Notes under the pieces: model-generated | Seen by the model: the letters and a program-made list of their open reading frames with translations, nothing else | Told to the model about the DNA's origin: nothing | Databases searched by the model: none | Position numbers and translations under genes: made by a program | Assembly: GCF_003669015.1 (NCBI RefSeq) | Contig: NZ_CP033069.1 | Location: 4,288,501-4,352,500, forward strand | Reading direction: 5' to 3' | Length of the DNA stretch: 64,000 bases | Origin: Acidovorax sp. 1608163 | GTDB taxonomy: Bacteria > Pseudomonadota > Gammaproteobacteria > Burkholderiales > Burkholderiaceae_C | Part shown: piece after piece, positions 28,833 through 38,110 of the stretch | Numbering within the stretch: position 1 is the first letter of the stretch | Layout: the number at the start of each line of letters is the position of its first letter

Positions 28833-28847
28833 GCAGTCGCGCTATCC

Positions 28848-28915
28848 AAAACGCTATATTTTCGATAGCTTCCAGCGCTTATCAAATAAGTGCTAGAGGC
28901 CAATTTCGCTTCAAG
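28848..28915 (+). repeat. Dispersed short repeat, copy 3
   Basis: Between the cyclase and the ABC ATPase gene: TCGATAGCTTCCAGCGCTTA, then TCAAATAAGTGCTAGAGGCC, then AATTTCGCTTCAAG. One arm has diverged (AAGTGCTAG for AAGCGCTAG). Same orientation as the flanking genes. Confidence 0.75.
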
Positions 28916-28955
28916 CTCTGAGCCCCCGCTGCCCCAATGCCGCCACAATGGCGGC

Positions 28956-29891
28956 ATGAGCGAACTCTTTGCCGTCCAGAACCTGTACAAGCACTATGGC
29001 GATGCCACGGTGGTGAACGATGTGTCTTTTGCCATCGCACCCGGCGAATGCCTTGGCGTCATCGGCCCCAACGGGGCGGGCAAGACCACCACCATCCGCA
29101 TGTGCCTGGGCCTCACGGCGCCCGACAGTGGCGACGTGCTGTTCTACCCCGAGGGCGCGACCGAGCCGCTGTACATGCCGCGCGACGCACTCGCCATCAA
29201 GGCGCAGCTCGGCGTGGTCACGCAGTTCGACACGCTGGACCCGGATTTCACCTGCGCCGAAAACCTGCGCGTGTTTGGCCGCTACTTTGGCATCCAGGGC
29301 CACACCATGGACGAGCGCGTGCCGCAACTGCTGGAGTTTGCCGCGCTCACGCACAAAGCAGACGCCAAGCCGGGTGAACTCTCGGGCGGGATGAAGCGGC
29401 GCCTGTCGCTGGCCCGTGCCCTCGTCAACCGCCCGCGCCTGCTGCTGCTGGACGAGCCCACCACAGGCCTCGACCCGCAGGCCCGTCACCTGATGTGGGA
29501 GCGCCTGCAACTGCTGCTGCAGCAAGGCACCTCCATCTTGCTGACCACCCACTTCATGGACGAGGCCGAGCGCCTGTGCTCGCGTCTGCTGGTGCTGGAC
29601 CATGGCAAGAAAATCGCCGAAGGCAAGCCGCGCGAGCTGATCGCCCAGCACCTGGAAAGCGATGTGGTGGAAGTCTTTGGTGTGGGCGCCGTGGCGCTGG
29701 CCGAGGATGCGAACCTGCGTGCCCTGGCTGCCCGCGTGGAGATCAGCGGCGAGACGGTGTTCTTCTACACGCAGAACGCACAGCCGCTGTTGCAAGCGCT
29801 GGGGCAGCACGGGCACCTGCGCACGCTGCACCGGCCCGCCAACCTGGAGGACTTGTTCCTGAAGCTGACGGGGCGGCAGATTCGGGAGTAG
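28956..29891 (+). CDS. ABC transporter ATP-binding protein, NodI-type
   Basis: A 311-residue ATPase. Walker A GPNGAGKTTT, Q-loop VTQFDTLDPDFT, signature LSGGMKRRLSL, Walker B LLLLDEPTTGLDP and H-loop LTTHFMDEAERLC are intact. The C-terminal about 80 residues are the extension of the NodI/drug-export branch. It should pair with the NodJ-type permease at 31345, from which it is separated by purT on the opposite strand. The ATG at 28956 is preceded by CACAAT at six bases, suggesting a leaderless transcript. Confidence 0.92.
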   Translation: MSELFAVQNLYKHYGDATVVNDVSFAIAPGECLGVIGPNGAGKTTTIRMCLGLTAPDSGDVLFYPEGATEPLYMPRDALAIKAQLGVVTQFDTLDPDFTCAENLRVFGRYFGIQGHTMDERVPQLLEFAALTHKADAKPGELSGGMKRRLSLARALVNRPRLLLLDEPTTGLDPQARHLMWERLQLLLQQGTSILLTTHFMDEAERLCSRLLVLDHGKKIAEGKPRELIAQHLESDVVEVFGVGAVALAEDANLRALAARVEISGETVFFYTQNAQPLLQALGQHGHLRTLHRPANLEDLFLKLTGRQIRE

Positions 29892-29934
29892 GGCTGAAGC
29901 GTGGCGTCGGGTGACGCTGCGCCCACCCGTCATA

Positions 29935-29995
29935 CCCAAAATGATAGCTGCCAGCGCTTTCTGAATAAGCGCTAGCGGCCAATTTCACTTAAAAC
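29935..29995 (+). repeat. Dispersed short repeat, copy 4
   Basis: Between the ABC ATPase and purT stops: AAAATGATAGCTGCCAGCGC, then TTTCTGAATAAGCGCTAGCG, then GCCAATTTCACTTAAAA. It lies between convergent genes, where the AGCGCTT and AAGCGCT arms could form a terminator hairpin. Confidence 0.75.
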
Positions 29996-30001
29996 GCAGC
30001 A

Positions 30002-31204
30002 TCAAGCCTTGCGTGGCTTGACCTTGCTGGCCGCCAGCTTGGCGTTGGTGCGGGCCGCATCCACGTCGGCCGCACGCGCCAGGGCCACGCCCATGCGGCG
30101 CTTGGCAAAGCTCTCGGGCTTGCCGAACAGGCGCAGGTCGGTGCCGGGCACGCGCAGGGCTTCATCCACGCCGTCAAACACAATGCCTTGGGCTTCCATG
30201 CCGCCATAGATCACGGCACTGGCGCCGGGGTTGCGCAGGCTGGTGTCCACGGGCAGGCCCAGGATGGCGCGGGCGTGCAGTTCGAACTCGCTCTGGTGCT
30301 GGGTGCACAGCGTGACCAGGCCCGTGTCGTGCGGGCGGGGGCTGACTTCGCTGAACCAGACGTCCTGGCCCTTCACGAACAGCTCCACACCGAACAATCC
30401 CTGGCCGCCCAGGTTGTCGGTGACGGCCTTGGCAATCTGACGCGATTTTTCCAGCGCTGCGGGGTGCATGGGGTGCGGCTGCCAGCTTTCCACATAGTCG
30501 CCGCTGACCTGCACGTGACCGATGGGGTCGCAAAAGCTGGTGGCGATCTGGCCGTCGGCACCGACCGAGCGCACCGTGAGCTGGGTGATTTCGTAGTCAA
30601 AGTCAATGAAGCCTTCGACGATGACGCGGCCGTGGCTCACGCGGCCACCGGCCATGGCGTAGTCCCAGGCTTTTGGTACATCGGCCGGGCCGTCGATCTT
30701 GCTTTGGCCCTTGCCGGAGCTGCTCATCACGGGCTTGACGATGCAGGGGTAGCCGATGCCTGCATCAATCGCTGCCTGCAGTTCTTCGAGCGAGTTGCAG
30801 AACTTGTAAGGACTGGTGGGCAGGCCCAGCGTTTCGGCGGCCAGCACGCGGATGCCTTCACGGTCCATGGTCAGGCGCGCGGCGCGAGCGGTGGGGATGA
30901 CGCGCACCACACCGGCGGCTTCCAGCTCTTCGAGCATGGGGGTGGCGATGGCTTCGATCTCGGGCACGACCAGGTGCGGGCGCTCAGCCTCGATCAGGGC
31001 CTTGAGCTGGGCCGGGTCGCTCATGGTAATGGTGCGTGCGTGGTGGGCCACCTGCTGGCCGGGGGCGTTCTCGTAGCGGTCGACCGCAATGGTCTCCACG
31101 CCCAGGCGCTGCAGCGCGATCAGCACTTCCTTGCCCAGCTCTCCCGAGCCCAAGAGCATGACTTTGGTGGCGTGGGGGGATAAAGGGGTTCCGAGGGTGG
31201 TCAT
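30002..31204 (-). CDS. purT: Formate-dependent phosphoribosylglycinamide formyltransferase 2
   Basis: A 400-residue ATP-grasp enzyme that makes formyl-GAR from GAR, formate and ATP in purine synthesis. The N-terminal [12 protein letters not shown] is the PurT/PurK nucleotide motif. The ATP-grasp core has [13 protein letters not shown] and the metal-binding [14 protein letters not shown]. The ATG at 31204 gives the normal family length; the frame extends 63 codons further without family resemblance. It interrupts the two ABC transporter genes from the opposite strand. Confidence 0.95.
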   Translation of the reverse strand: MTTLGTPLSPHATKVMLLGSGELGKEVLIALQRLGVETIAVDRYENAPGQQVAHHARTITMSDPAQLKALIEAERPHLVVPEIEAIATPMLEELEAAGVVRVIPTARAARLTMDREGIRVLAAETLGLPTSPYKFCNSLEELQAAIDAGIGYPCIVKPVMSSSGKGQSKIDGPADVPKAWDYAMAGGRVSHGRVIVEGFIDFDYEITQLTVRSVGADGQIATSFCDPIGHVQVSGDYVESWQPHPMHPAALEKSRQIAKAVTDNLGGQGLFGVELFVKGQDVWFSEVSPRPHDTGLVTLCTQHQSEFELHARAILGLPVDTSLRNPGASAVIYGGMEAQGIVFDGVDEALRVPGTDLRLFGKPESFAKRRMGVALARAADVDAARTNAKLAASKVKPRKA

Positions 31205-31344
31205 GGCAAGGGCCTTCAAACGGTGATTGGGGGGAAAGAGGATAGAAGAGGGTCGGCCAGGATTTTGCCTGCTGCGCAAAGCCTGGGAACCCTCTGCGCG
31301 AATCACCGCGCCGGGGATTCCTGGAGCCCCGCACAATAGCCCCC

Positions 31345-32229
31345 ATGAGTACCACGCCCAGCTTGCAGCCCCAGGCCACCGACGCAGCCCCACCCAGCAC
31401 CTTGCGGCCCCGCCCGCCCGCGCCAGTTTCGGTCTGGCGCCCGCCTGCGCTGTCGGCCCGCTGGTGGCCTGTGTTTTTGCGCAACCTGCTGGTGTGGCGC
31501 AAGCTGGCCATCCCCAGCCTGGTGGGCAACATTGCCGAGCCGCTGATGTGGCTGGTGGCCTTTGGCTACGGCATGGGTGCCCTGGTGGGGCAGGTGAGCG
31601 TGGGCGCCGCAGGCGGGGATGCCAAGGTGCCCTACATCCTGTTCCTGGCCAGCGGCTCGATCTGCATGAGCGCCATGAACGCGGCCAGCTTTGAGGCGCT
31701 CTACTCGGCCTTCTCGCGCATGCATGTGCAAAAGACGTGGGACGGCATCATGAATGCGCCCGTCATGCTCGACGATGTGGTGCTGGCCGAGATGCTGTGG
31801 GCGGCGTTCAAGGCGCTGTTCACCGTCACGGCCATCCTGGGGGTGATGCTGGCCCTGGGCATCAGCCACAGCCCCAAGTTGCTGGTGGCGTGGCCGGTGC
31901 TGCTGGGGGTGGGCATCATGTTCTCCAGCATTGCGCTCATCTTCAATGCACTGGCCAAGGGGTATGACTTTTTCACGTACTACTTCACGCTGGTGCTCAC
32001 GCCCATGATGTTCTTGTCGGGGGTATTCTTCCCGCGCGAGCAGCTACCGCCGCTGGTGCGTGCGATATCGGACTGGCTGCCGCTGACGAATGCGGTGGAG
32101 CTGGTGCGCCCGCTGTTCATGGACCAGTGGCCACTGCAGCCTTTGCGCCACGGCCTGGTGCTGGTGGCCACCACCGTGGTGGCCTTCTGGCTGGCGCTGG
32201 CGCTGACGCGGCGGCGCTTTCGCGGCTGA
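31345..32229 (+). CDS. ABC-2 type transporter permease, NodJ-type
   Basis: A 294-residue permease with a proline-rich N-terminal tail (about 1-45) and six membrane helices. Family features include [22 protein letters not shown] and the C-terminal [16 protein letters not shown]. With the NodI-type ATPase it should form an exporter of lipids, polysaccharides or drugs; the cargo is unknown. CACAAT lies seven bases before the ATG, the same pattern as its ATPase partner, so both halves may share promoter type and remain co-expressed although split by purT. Confidence 0.9.
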   Translation: MSTTPSLQPQATDAAPPSTLRPRPPAPVSVWRPPALSARWWPVFLRNLLVWRKLAIPSLVGNIAEPLMWLVAFGYGMGALVGQVSVGAAGGDAKVPYILFLASGSICMSAMNAASFEALYSAFSRMHVQKTWDGIMNAPVMLDDVVLAEMLWAAFKALFTVTAILGVMLALGISHSPKLLVAWPVLLGVGIMFSSIALIFNALAKGYDFFTYYFTLVLTPMMFLSGVFFPREQLPPLVRAISDWLPLTNAVELVRPLFMDQWPLQPLRHGLVLVATTVVAFWLALALTRRRFRG

Positions 32230-32236
32230 AGGGCAC

Positions 32237-32250
32237 GCCGCTGCAGCGGC
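32237..32250. terminator. Palindrome between convergent genes
   Basis: GCCGCTGCAGCGGC is a perfect 14-base palindrome filling most of the 21 bases between the permease stop and the stop of the next gene on the minus strand. It may act as a small bidirectional terminator. There is no T run. Confidence 0.3.
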
Positions 32251-32646
32251 TCAGTGGGCCCCATTCAGGTGCTTGAGGGCCTGCACATCCAGCCCGTCCG
32301 CCCCGGGTGCCCAGCCCTTGGCTTGCAGGCGCTCTTCGGCGTAGCACACCAGCTGCAAAGCCAGCGGGGCGCCCAGTTCATTGCAATAGCGGGTGATGAC
32401 CTGGTAGCGCAGTACCAGCAGGCCCCGCAGCTCGCTGCGCAGGCGGCTTTCGCGGGTGCTTTGGTGGGGGCCGCTTTGGGGAGTGGCGGGCTGCTGGTGG
32501 AGCCACTGCTGCAATTGCCCATGCTGCTCCAATCGGGCGTCCAGCAAGTGGGACAGGGCGGCGATGCGTTCGTCCAGTTTTTCCAGCCTGCCTTCCAGGC
32601 GCAGGGCGTATTGGGTCAGGGCCTGTTGTGCGGCTTCGGTCTGCAT
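32251..32646 (-). CDS. Hypothetical coiled-coil protein
   Basis: A 131-residue soluble protein of unknown family. Residues about 5-50 (QALTQYALRLEGRLEKLDERIAAL and onward) have heptad-like leucines consistent with a coiled coil. A Gln/Pro/Ser-rich hinge follows, then a helical C-terminal half (LRGLLVLRYQVITRYCNEL). I chose the ATG at 32646 because GGAG precedes it; the frame stays open upstream without coding character. No function is inferred. Confidence 0.6.
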   Translation of the reverse strand: MQTEAAQQALTQYALRLEGRLEKLDERIAALSHLLDARLEQHGQLQQWLHQQPATPQSGPHQSTRESRLRSELRGLLVLRYQVITRYCNELGAPLALQLVCYAEERLQAKGWAPGADGLDVQALKHLNGAH

Positions 32647-32794
32647 GGTGCTCCAGGGCCGGCGGTGCGGCGGCGTCTCTTGCCAGCGGCAAGAACCAAG
32701 GGTAAACCCTAGACTCCATTCTGAGGGACGCCGCCCAGCACCCTCCCCATTCCAGGCCCACCACGGACCTGACACCTGATGCAGATCAAGAAAC

Positions 32795-34387
32795 TCAGGC
32801 AGCGCTGGCCCGCAGCAGGTCCACCGCCTTCTCGGCAATCATCACCGTGGGGGCGTTGGTGTTGCCACTGACGATGCGTGGCATGACCGAGGCATCCACC
32901 ACCCGCAAGCCCTGCACACCGTGCACACGCAGCTGCGCGTCCACCACATCCATGGGCCCGGGCCCCATGCGGCACGAGCCCACCGGGTGGTAGATGGTGT
33001 CGGCATGGTTTCGGATGAAGGCGGCAATGTCGGCATCGGTGTGCGCGGCGGCCGATGCAGGCAGCTCGCGTGCGCCCAGGTCGGCCAGCGCGGGCTGCGA
33101 CAGGATGGAGCGCATGCGGCGCACGCCCAGCACCATGCGCCGCAGGTCGTCCGCATCGGCCAGAAAGTTCGGGTCCACCAGCGGCAGCGCCATGGCATCG
33201 GCGCTGGCCAGGCGCACACGCCCCCGGCTGCGCGGCTGCAGCAGGCACACATGCGACGAGTAGCCGTGGCCCAGCGCGGTCTGGCGCCCATGGTCCACCA
33301 GCTTGCCAATCACAAAGTGCAGTTGCAGATCGGGCGCGGGCTCGGCCGCGCTGCTGCAGATAAAGCCCCCGGCCTCGGCAAAGTTGGTGGTGAGCATGCC
33401 CCGGCGCTCCTTGCGCCACTGGGCCATGCCCTGCACCACCCGCAGCAGCCCCGCTGCCGACACGCCAAACAGGTCCTTGAGGTGCGGCGCGTCGTACAGC
33501 AGCACCACATCGGGGTGGTCGTGCAGGTGCTCTCCCACGCCGGGCAGCGCATGCACTACGGCAATGCCGTGCTGCTGCAGTTGCGCGGCCGGGCCAATGC
33601 CCGAGAGCATCAACAGCTGCGGCGACAGCAAAGCCCCGGCGCTCAGCAGCACTTCGCGCGCCGCGCGCACCTGCTTGAGTTGCCCGCCCTGGCGGTACTC
33701 CACGCCCACGGCGCGCCGCCCGTCCATGAGGATGCGCGTGGCATGCACCTCGGTGATGACCTGCAGGTTGGCGCGCCCCAGGTGCGGGGTCAGGTAGGCC
33801 TTGGCGGCGCTGTGGCGCTCGCCGTTTTTGTGGGTGACCTGGTACAGGCCCACCCCCTCTTGCGTGGGGCCGTTGAAATCGGTGTTGTGGGGGTAGCCCG
33901 CCTCCTCGCCCGCCTGCACAAAGCGCTGGCTCACGCGGTGGGGCGAGCGCAGGTCGGCCACGTTGAAGGGGCCACCTTGGCCATGCAGTGCATCGGTGAT
34001 GCGCTCGTTGTGCTCGGCACGCACAAAGTAGGGCAGCACATCGGCCCAGGCCCACCCTGGGTTGCCTTGCGCGGCCCAGTGGTCGTAGTCGGCAGCCTGC
34101 CCACGCACGTAGACCATGGCGTTGACCGAACTGGAGCCCCCCAGCACTTTGCCGCGCGGCTGGTAGCCCCTGCGCCCGTTCAGCCCAGGCTGCGGCACGG
34201 TGCTCTGGTGCCAGCTGTGCGACTGCAGCCGCGCCATGGCCGCCAGGCCCGCAGGGCAGTGGATGAACACGCTGGTATCGGCCGCACCAGCCTCCAGCAG
34301 GCACACGCGCACAGCCGGGTCCTCTGACAAGCGACCCGCCAGCACAGACCCCGCCGAGCCCCCTCCCACCACGATGTAATCGAACAT
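32795..34387 (-). CDS. GMC family oxidoreductase (choline/alcohol dehydrogenase type)
   Basis: A 530-residue FAD enzyme. The N-terminal dinucleotide fold is YIVVGGGSAGSVLAGRL. GMC signature 1 is GKVLGGSSSVNAMVYVRG, signature 2 is LSAGALLSPQLLMLSGIGP. The C-terminal YHPVGSCRMG and NTNAPTVMIAEKA carry the active-site His and FAD contacts. It oxidises an alcohol to an aldehyde; choline and long or cyclic alcohols are all possible. A strong GGAGGAGG ribosome site precedes the ATG at 34387. Divergent from the HBD gene. Confidence 0.9.
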   Translation of the reverse strand: MFDYIVVGGGSAGSVLAGRLSEDPAVRVCLLEAGAADTSVFIHCPAGLAAMARLQSHSWHQSTVPQPGLNGRRGYQPRGKVLGGSSSVNAMVYVRGQAADYDHWAAQGNPGWAWADVLPYFVRAEHNERITDALHGQGGPFNVADLRSPHRVSQRFVQAGEEAGYPHNTDFNGPTQEGVGLYQVTHKNGERHSAAKAYLTPHLGRANLQVITEVHATRILMDGRRAVGVEYRQGGQLKQVRAAREVLLSAGALLSPQLLMLSGIGPAAQLQQHGIAVVHALPGVGEHLHDHPDVVLLYDAPHLKDLFGVSAAGLLRVVQGMAQWRKERRGMLTTNFAEAGGFICSSAAEPAPDLQLHFVIGKLVDHGRQTALGHGYSSHVCLLQPRSRGRVRLASADAMALPLVDPNFLADADDLRRMVLGVRRMRSILSQPALADLGARELPASAAAHTDADIAAFIRNHADTIYHPVGSCRMGPGPMDVVDAQLRVHGVQGLRVVDASVMPRIVSGNTNAPTVMIAEKAVDLLRASAA

Positions 34388-34544
34388 GGCCGCCTCCTCC
34401 CGGGCTGTGCACAGCAGCCCCGCGAGCACCTTAACCGAACGCCCGTGCTTTTTACTCAGGAACTTACCCGGGGGCGACAGGGCCAAGTAACTCTTGTCAC
34501 GTACCATGCGGGCGTCTGTTTCACTTGGAAGAAGGCTCTTTTTT

Positions 34545-35393
34545 ATGACGATTCAAACCGTTGGCATCATCGGCGCGGGCACCATGGGCAACGGCATTGC
34601 GCAGGCTTGCGCGGTGTCGGGCATCAACGTGGTGATGGTGGATATTTCTGACGCGGCCGTGCAAAAAGGCCTGGCCTCCGTGGCCGGCAGCCTGGACCGC
34701 CTGATCAAGAAAGAGAAGATCACCGAGGCCGACAAGGCGGCTGCCCTGGCGCGCATCCAGACCTCCACCAGTTACGACGCGCTGAAAGCCGCGCAGCTGG
34801 TGATCGAGGCCGCCACCGAGAATTACGAGCTCAAGCTCAAGATCTTGAAGCAAGTCGACGCCTTGGTCGCCCCCGAGGTGATCGTGGCCTCCAACACCTC
34901 CTCCATCTCCATCACCAAGCTGGCCGCCGCCACCGGCCGTGCCGACCGCTTTATCGGCATGCACTTCTTCAACCCCGTGCCCATGATGGCACTGGTGGAG
35001 ATCATCCGCGGCCTGCAGACCAGCGATGCCACGCACGACGCCGTCAAGGCACTGGCCGAGGCGCTGGGCAAGAGCCCCATCACCGTGAAGAATGCGCCAG
35101 GCTTTGTGGTCAACCGCATCCTGGTGCCCATGATCAACGAAGCCTTCTTTGTGCTGGCTGAGGGTCTGGCCACGCCCGAAGACATCGACGCGGGCATGAA
35201 GCTGGGCTGCAACCAGCCCATTGGCCCGCTGGCACTGGCTGACATGATTGGCCTGGACGTGTGCCTGGCGGTGATGGACGTGTACCTCACCGAGTTTGGC
35301 GACAGCAAGTACCGCCCCTGCCCGCTGCTCAAGGAAATGGTGGCCGCTGGCCGCCTGGGTCGCAAGACGGGTCAGGGCGTTTACACCTACTGA
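34545..35393 (+). CDS. 3-hydroxybutyryl-CoA dehydrogenase
   Basis: A 282-residue NAD(P)-dependent HBD/PaaH-type enzyme oxidising 3-hydroxyacyl-CoA or reducing acetoacetyl-CoA. The N-terminal Rossmann motif is VGIIGAGTMGNGIA. SNTSSISIT and the catalytic-dyad region IGMHFFNPVPMMALVEII (His and Glu) are intact, and PGFVVNRILVPMINEAF begins the C-terminal dimer domain. GAAGAAGG precedes the ATG at 34545. It could serve PHB or butyrate metabolism or phenylacetate degradation; neighbours do not decide. Confidence 0.93.
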   Translation: MTIQTVGIIGAGTMGNGIAQACAVSGINVVMVDISDAAVQKGLASVAGSLDRLIKKEKITEADKAAALARIQTSTSYDALKAAQLVIEAATENYELKLKILKQVDALVAPEVIVASNTSSISITKLAAATGRADRFIGMHFFNPVPMMALVEIIRGLQTSDATHDAVKALAEALGKSPITVKNAPGFVVNRILVPMINEAFFVLAEGLATPEDIDAGMKLGCNQPIGPLALADMIGLDVCLAVMDVYLTEFGDSKYRPCPLLKEMVAAGRLGRKTGQGVYTY

Positions 35394-35420
35394 AGCGACG
35401 GGGGTGCGGCAGCCCCCGCG

Positions 35421-36860
35421 TCAAGGGGCGGCGGGGTCCGCCAGCGGCAGCCACACACTGGCCACCAGCCCCGGCCCTTGGGCTGCGCCCTCCAGGGCCA
35501 AGCGACCGCCCATCAACTGGGCATAACGCGCGACGATGGAGAGCCCCAGGCCCGCCCCCTGCCCCAGCGCCAACCCCGGCGCGCCTTGCGACCAGCGCTG
35601 CTGGACATGGCGGGCCAGCTCGGCGTCCACGCCGGGGCCGTTGTCCAGCACTTGTAGCACGGCATAGGGCGGCTCGCAATGCAAGGCCACAGTGATTTGG
35701 GGCGGATGGCCCCGGCCGTAACGCAGGGCGTTGTCCAGCAGGTTGTGCAAGATGCCTTCGATCAAACCTGTGTTCCCCCGCACCTGGGTGCCAGGCTCCA
35801 GGCCCTGCGCGCCCAGGTCGACCCCCAAAGCATCGGCACGGGGCAGGCACCGCAACACCACATCGCGCACCACGGCGTCCAGCGCCACGGTCTGCACCGA
35901 CAGCGCAATGCCGCCCTCGGCCGCCCGCGCCAGGGCCAGCAACTGGTCTACCGTGCGGCTGGCGCGCTGCTCTGCCTGGGCAATGCCCTCCAGCTCGCTG
36001 CGCCAGACGGCTGGATCATCCTGCGCCAGCGCATGCGCGGCCTGGGCGCGGATGCCTGCCAGCGGCGTGCGCAGCTCATGTGCCACATTGCCAGCAAACT
36101 CGCGCTGGGCATGCAGGCCCTCGCGCACACGGGCCAGCAGCCCGTCCAGCGCCTCGCCCAGGCGCTGCACATCCAGGGTGGTGGCCTGCTCGGTGAGCGC
36201 TGGGGGCAGCGGTTGCAGGTCGGCCGCATCTCGCTGCTGCACGGCATCTTGCAAAGCAGCCAAGGGGCGCAAGTGCTTTTCGATACCGCCCAACAGGCGC
36301 GATCCCAGCACCACCAGCAGCCACAGCTGGGCCAGGCCCGAGTAGATGAGCAAGCGGTGCAGCAGCTGGGTGCGGCTCTCGGTGGCCTCGGCCATGACCA
36401 CGGTGAAAGACGGCGGGCCAGCCACGTGCAAGCTCACACGGCGCCACTCGCGTCCCTCGCGCTCCATCGTTGAGAAGGCCTGCATTCGGCCCCGGGGCAT
36501 GGCATCGGCGGCCAGTTCAGGGTCACCCGCCACCAGCGCTCCATCGGGTCCATACACCGCAAAAGGGGCTGCGGCACTTTGGTCGAGCAACAAGATGCCC
36601 ACCTCCCGCTGCGTGAGGCCCAACTCCAGCGGCACGCCGCCCACACCACCTCGCACATGGGCTGCCAGTCCGTGCGCATCGTCCAGCAGAGCCCGGTCAA
36701 AGGCCTCGGCCACAAAGTGGTTGCCCACCGCCAAAATGACGGCGCTGCCCAGCCCCCAGACCAACACCAGCGACACCAGCACATGGCGCCCGATGCGTTG
36801 GCGCAGTGCAGGCAACGGCAGGCGTTGCGCCCACCCGCCAGGGCTACGAGGGACTGGCAT
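35421..36860 (-). CDS. Sensor histidine kinase, TctE-like
   Basis: A 479-residue kinase. Helix 1 is at about 20-45 and a periplasmic sensor follows (about 45-190, TctE_N-like). Helix 2 is near 190-215 and a HAMP-like linker follows. The H-box is NVAHELRTPLAGIRAQ. The ATPase domain has NLLDNALRYG, DNGPGV and GAGLGLSIV. TctE-type kinases sense tricarboxylates. The ATG at 36860 overlaps the regulator stop by 17 bases and follows GGAGGAAG; an upstream extension lacks family resemblance. The divergent tctBA genes are its likely target. Confidence 0.85.
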   Translation of the reverse strand: MPVPRSPGGWAQRLPLPALRQRIGRHVLVSLVLVWGLGSAVILAVGNHFVAEAFDRALLDDAHGLAAHVRGGVGGVPLELGLTQREVGILLLDQSAAAPFAVYGPDGALVAGDPELAADAMPRGRMQAFSTMEREGREWRRVSLHVAGPPSFTVVMAEATESRTQLLHRLLIYSGLAQLWLLVVLGSRLLGGIEKHLRPLAALQDAVQQRDAADLQPLPPALTEQATTLDVQRLGEALDGLLARVREGLHAQREFAGNVAHELRTPLAGIRAQAAHALAQDDPAVWRSELEGIAQAEQRASRTVDQLLALARAAEGGIALSVQTVALDAVVRDVVLRCLPRADALGVDLGAQGLEPGTQVRGNTGLIEGILHNLLDNALRYGRGHPPQITVALHCEPPYAVLQVLDNGPGVDAELARHVQQRWSQGAPGLALGQGAGLGLSIVARYAQLMGGRLALEGAAQGPGLVASVWLPLADPAAP

Positions 36861-37542
36861 CTTCCTCCAGCACATAGCCCAGCCCGCGCAGCGTGCGAAT
36901 GGCCGCGCCGCTGCCCTGCAGCTTGCGCCGCAGGCGTGAGACGAAGGACTCCAGCGCGTTGTCACCCAGGGCTTCGCTGGTGTCGGACAACCGCTGCGAC
37001 AACTCGCTCTTGCTCAGCACCCTACCAGGTGGTGTCATCAGCTCCCACAGCAGTTCAAACTCCCGGGCGGGCAGTTCCAGCGGCTGGCCGCCCAGGCTGC
37101 AACGGCGTGCCAGCCGGTCCAGCAGCAGCTGGCCCACGGTGACCATATCGGCAGTGCCGCTGGCGCGGCGCACCAGCGCTCGCAAGCGCGCCTCCACCTC
37201 TTTGAGCTCGTAAGGTTTGCCCAGGTAGTCATCAGCCCCGGCATCCAGGCCGGCAATGCGCTCTTCGGTGCTGTCGCGGGCGCTGAGGATCAGCACGGGG
37301 GTGCGATCACCCCGGGCCCGGGCACCCCGCAGCGCGGTCAGTCCACTGCCCAGGCCGCTGCGGGTGCTGGCAGCGTGGGGCAGGTTCAAGTCCAGCAGCA
37401 CGGCATCAAAGCCCTGCACGGCCCACCAGTGCTGGGCCTCTTCCACCGTGCGGGCCAGCTCCACCCGGTGGCCCGCTTTTTCCAGCCCCTGGGCCATGGT
37501 GCGGCCGAGCACGGGGTCGTCTTCTACCAAGAGGATGCGCAT
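36844..37542 (-). CDS. OmpR-family response regulator, TctD-like
   Basis: A 232-residue regulator: receiver (LLVEDDPVLG, phospho-acceptor Asp51, GKPYELKEVEARL) and C-terminal winged helix ending SFVSRLRRKLQGSG, TLRGLGYVL. The loop after Asp51 is longer than usual: NLPHAASTRSGLGSGLTAL replaces the common P-x-x-D-G segment. It is upstream of and overlapping its kinase, and divergently transcribed from tctB with about 147 bases between, the arrangement of tctDE systems controlling tricarboxylate uptake. Confidence 0.88.
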   Translation of the reverse strand: MRILLVEDDPVLGRTMAQGLEKAGHRVELARTVEEAQHWWAVQGFDAVLLDLNLPHAASTRSGLGSGLTALRGARARGDRTPVLILSARDSTEERIAGLDAGADDYLGKPYELKEVEARLRALVRRASGTADMVTVGQLLLDRLARRCSLGGQPLELPAREFELLWELMTPPGRVLSKSELSQRLSDTSEALGDNALESFVSRLRRKLQGSGAAIRTLRGLGYVLEEDASPS

Positions 37543-37689
37543 CGGTTTACGTGGAATTACGCATGGGCCAGGTCAGCCCGCGATCAGGTTCGATGGGAAT
37601 AGTGCAACGGCCAGCATACCCCAGCCATCGGCGCGATTTTGGCAGGCCAGAGGCCCTTCGCCGAACACTACAGGAGACATATTTTGACA

Positions 37690-38109
37690 ATGGATCGCAA
37701 CCTCATACGGGGCTTTGTCCTCATGGCATTGGCGGTGGGCTTTGGCCTGCCGTCAGTGAACTACTCACTGGGCTCCCTGGGCAGGGCGGGGCCGGGGATG
37801 TTTCCCTTCATCGTGAGCTGCATGCTGTTTGTGATCGGCGTGATCACCGTGGTGCGTGCGCGCCTGGTCAAGCCGGTGCCACTGAATTTCCAGGTGCGCA
37901 ACATCAGCATCATCCTGGGCAGCCTGTGCGGCTTTGCCTTGCTGTCGCACTACCTCAACATGATCGTTGGCATCGTGTTCATGGTGTTCTGCTCCGGGTT
38001 TGCCAGCACCACCTATTCGGTCGCGCGCAACCTGAAGATCGCCGCCGTGCTGGTGCTCATTGCACTGGCCTTCCAGAAACTTCTTGGCGTGAACCTGCCG
38101 CTGTACTGA
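37690..38109 (+). CDS. tctB: Tripartite tricarboxylate transporter small subunit TctB
   Basis: A 139-residue protein with four membrane helices (residues about 6-26, 33-55, 75-95 and 100-135), the TctB layout. Together with TctA it forms the membrane part of a TctABC carboxylate importer. The start is ambiguous. AGGAG at about 37671 is seven bases before an in-frame TTG (37684) but 13 before the ATG used here. One base separates its stop from the tctA ATG. No tctC receptor gene accompanies it. Confidence 0.85.
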   Translation: MDRNLIRGFVLMALAVGFGLPSVNYSLGSLGRAGPGMFPFIVSCMLFVIGVITVVRARLVKPVPLNFQVRNISIILGSLCGFALLSHYLNMIVGIVFMVFCSGFASTTYSVARNLKIAAVLVLIALAFQKLLGVNLPLY

Positions 38110-38110
38110 C

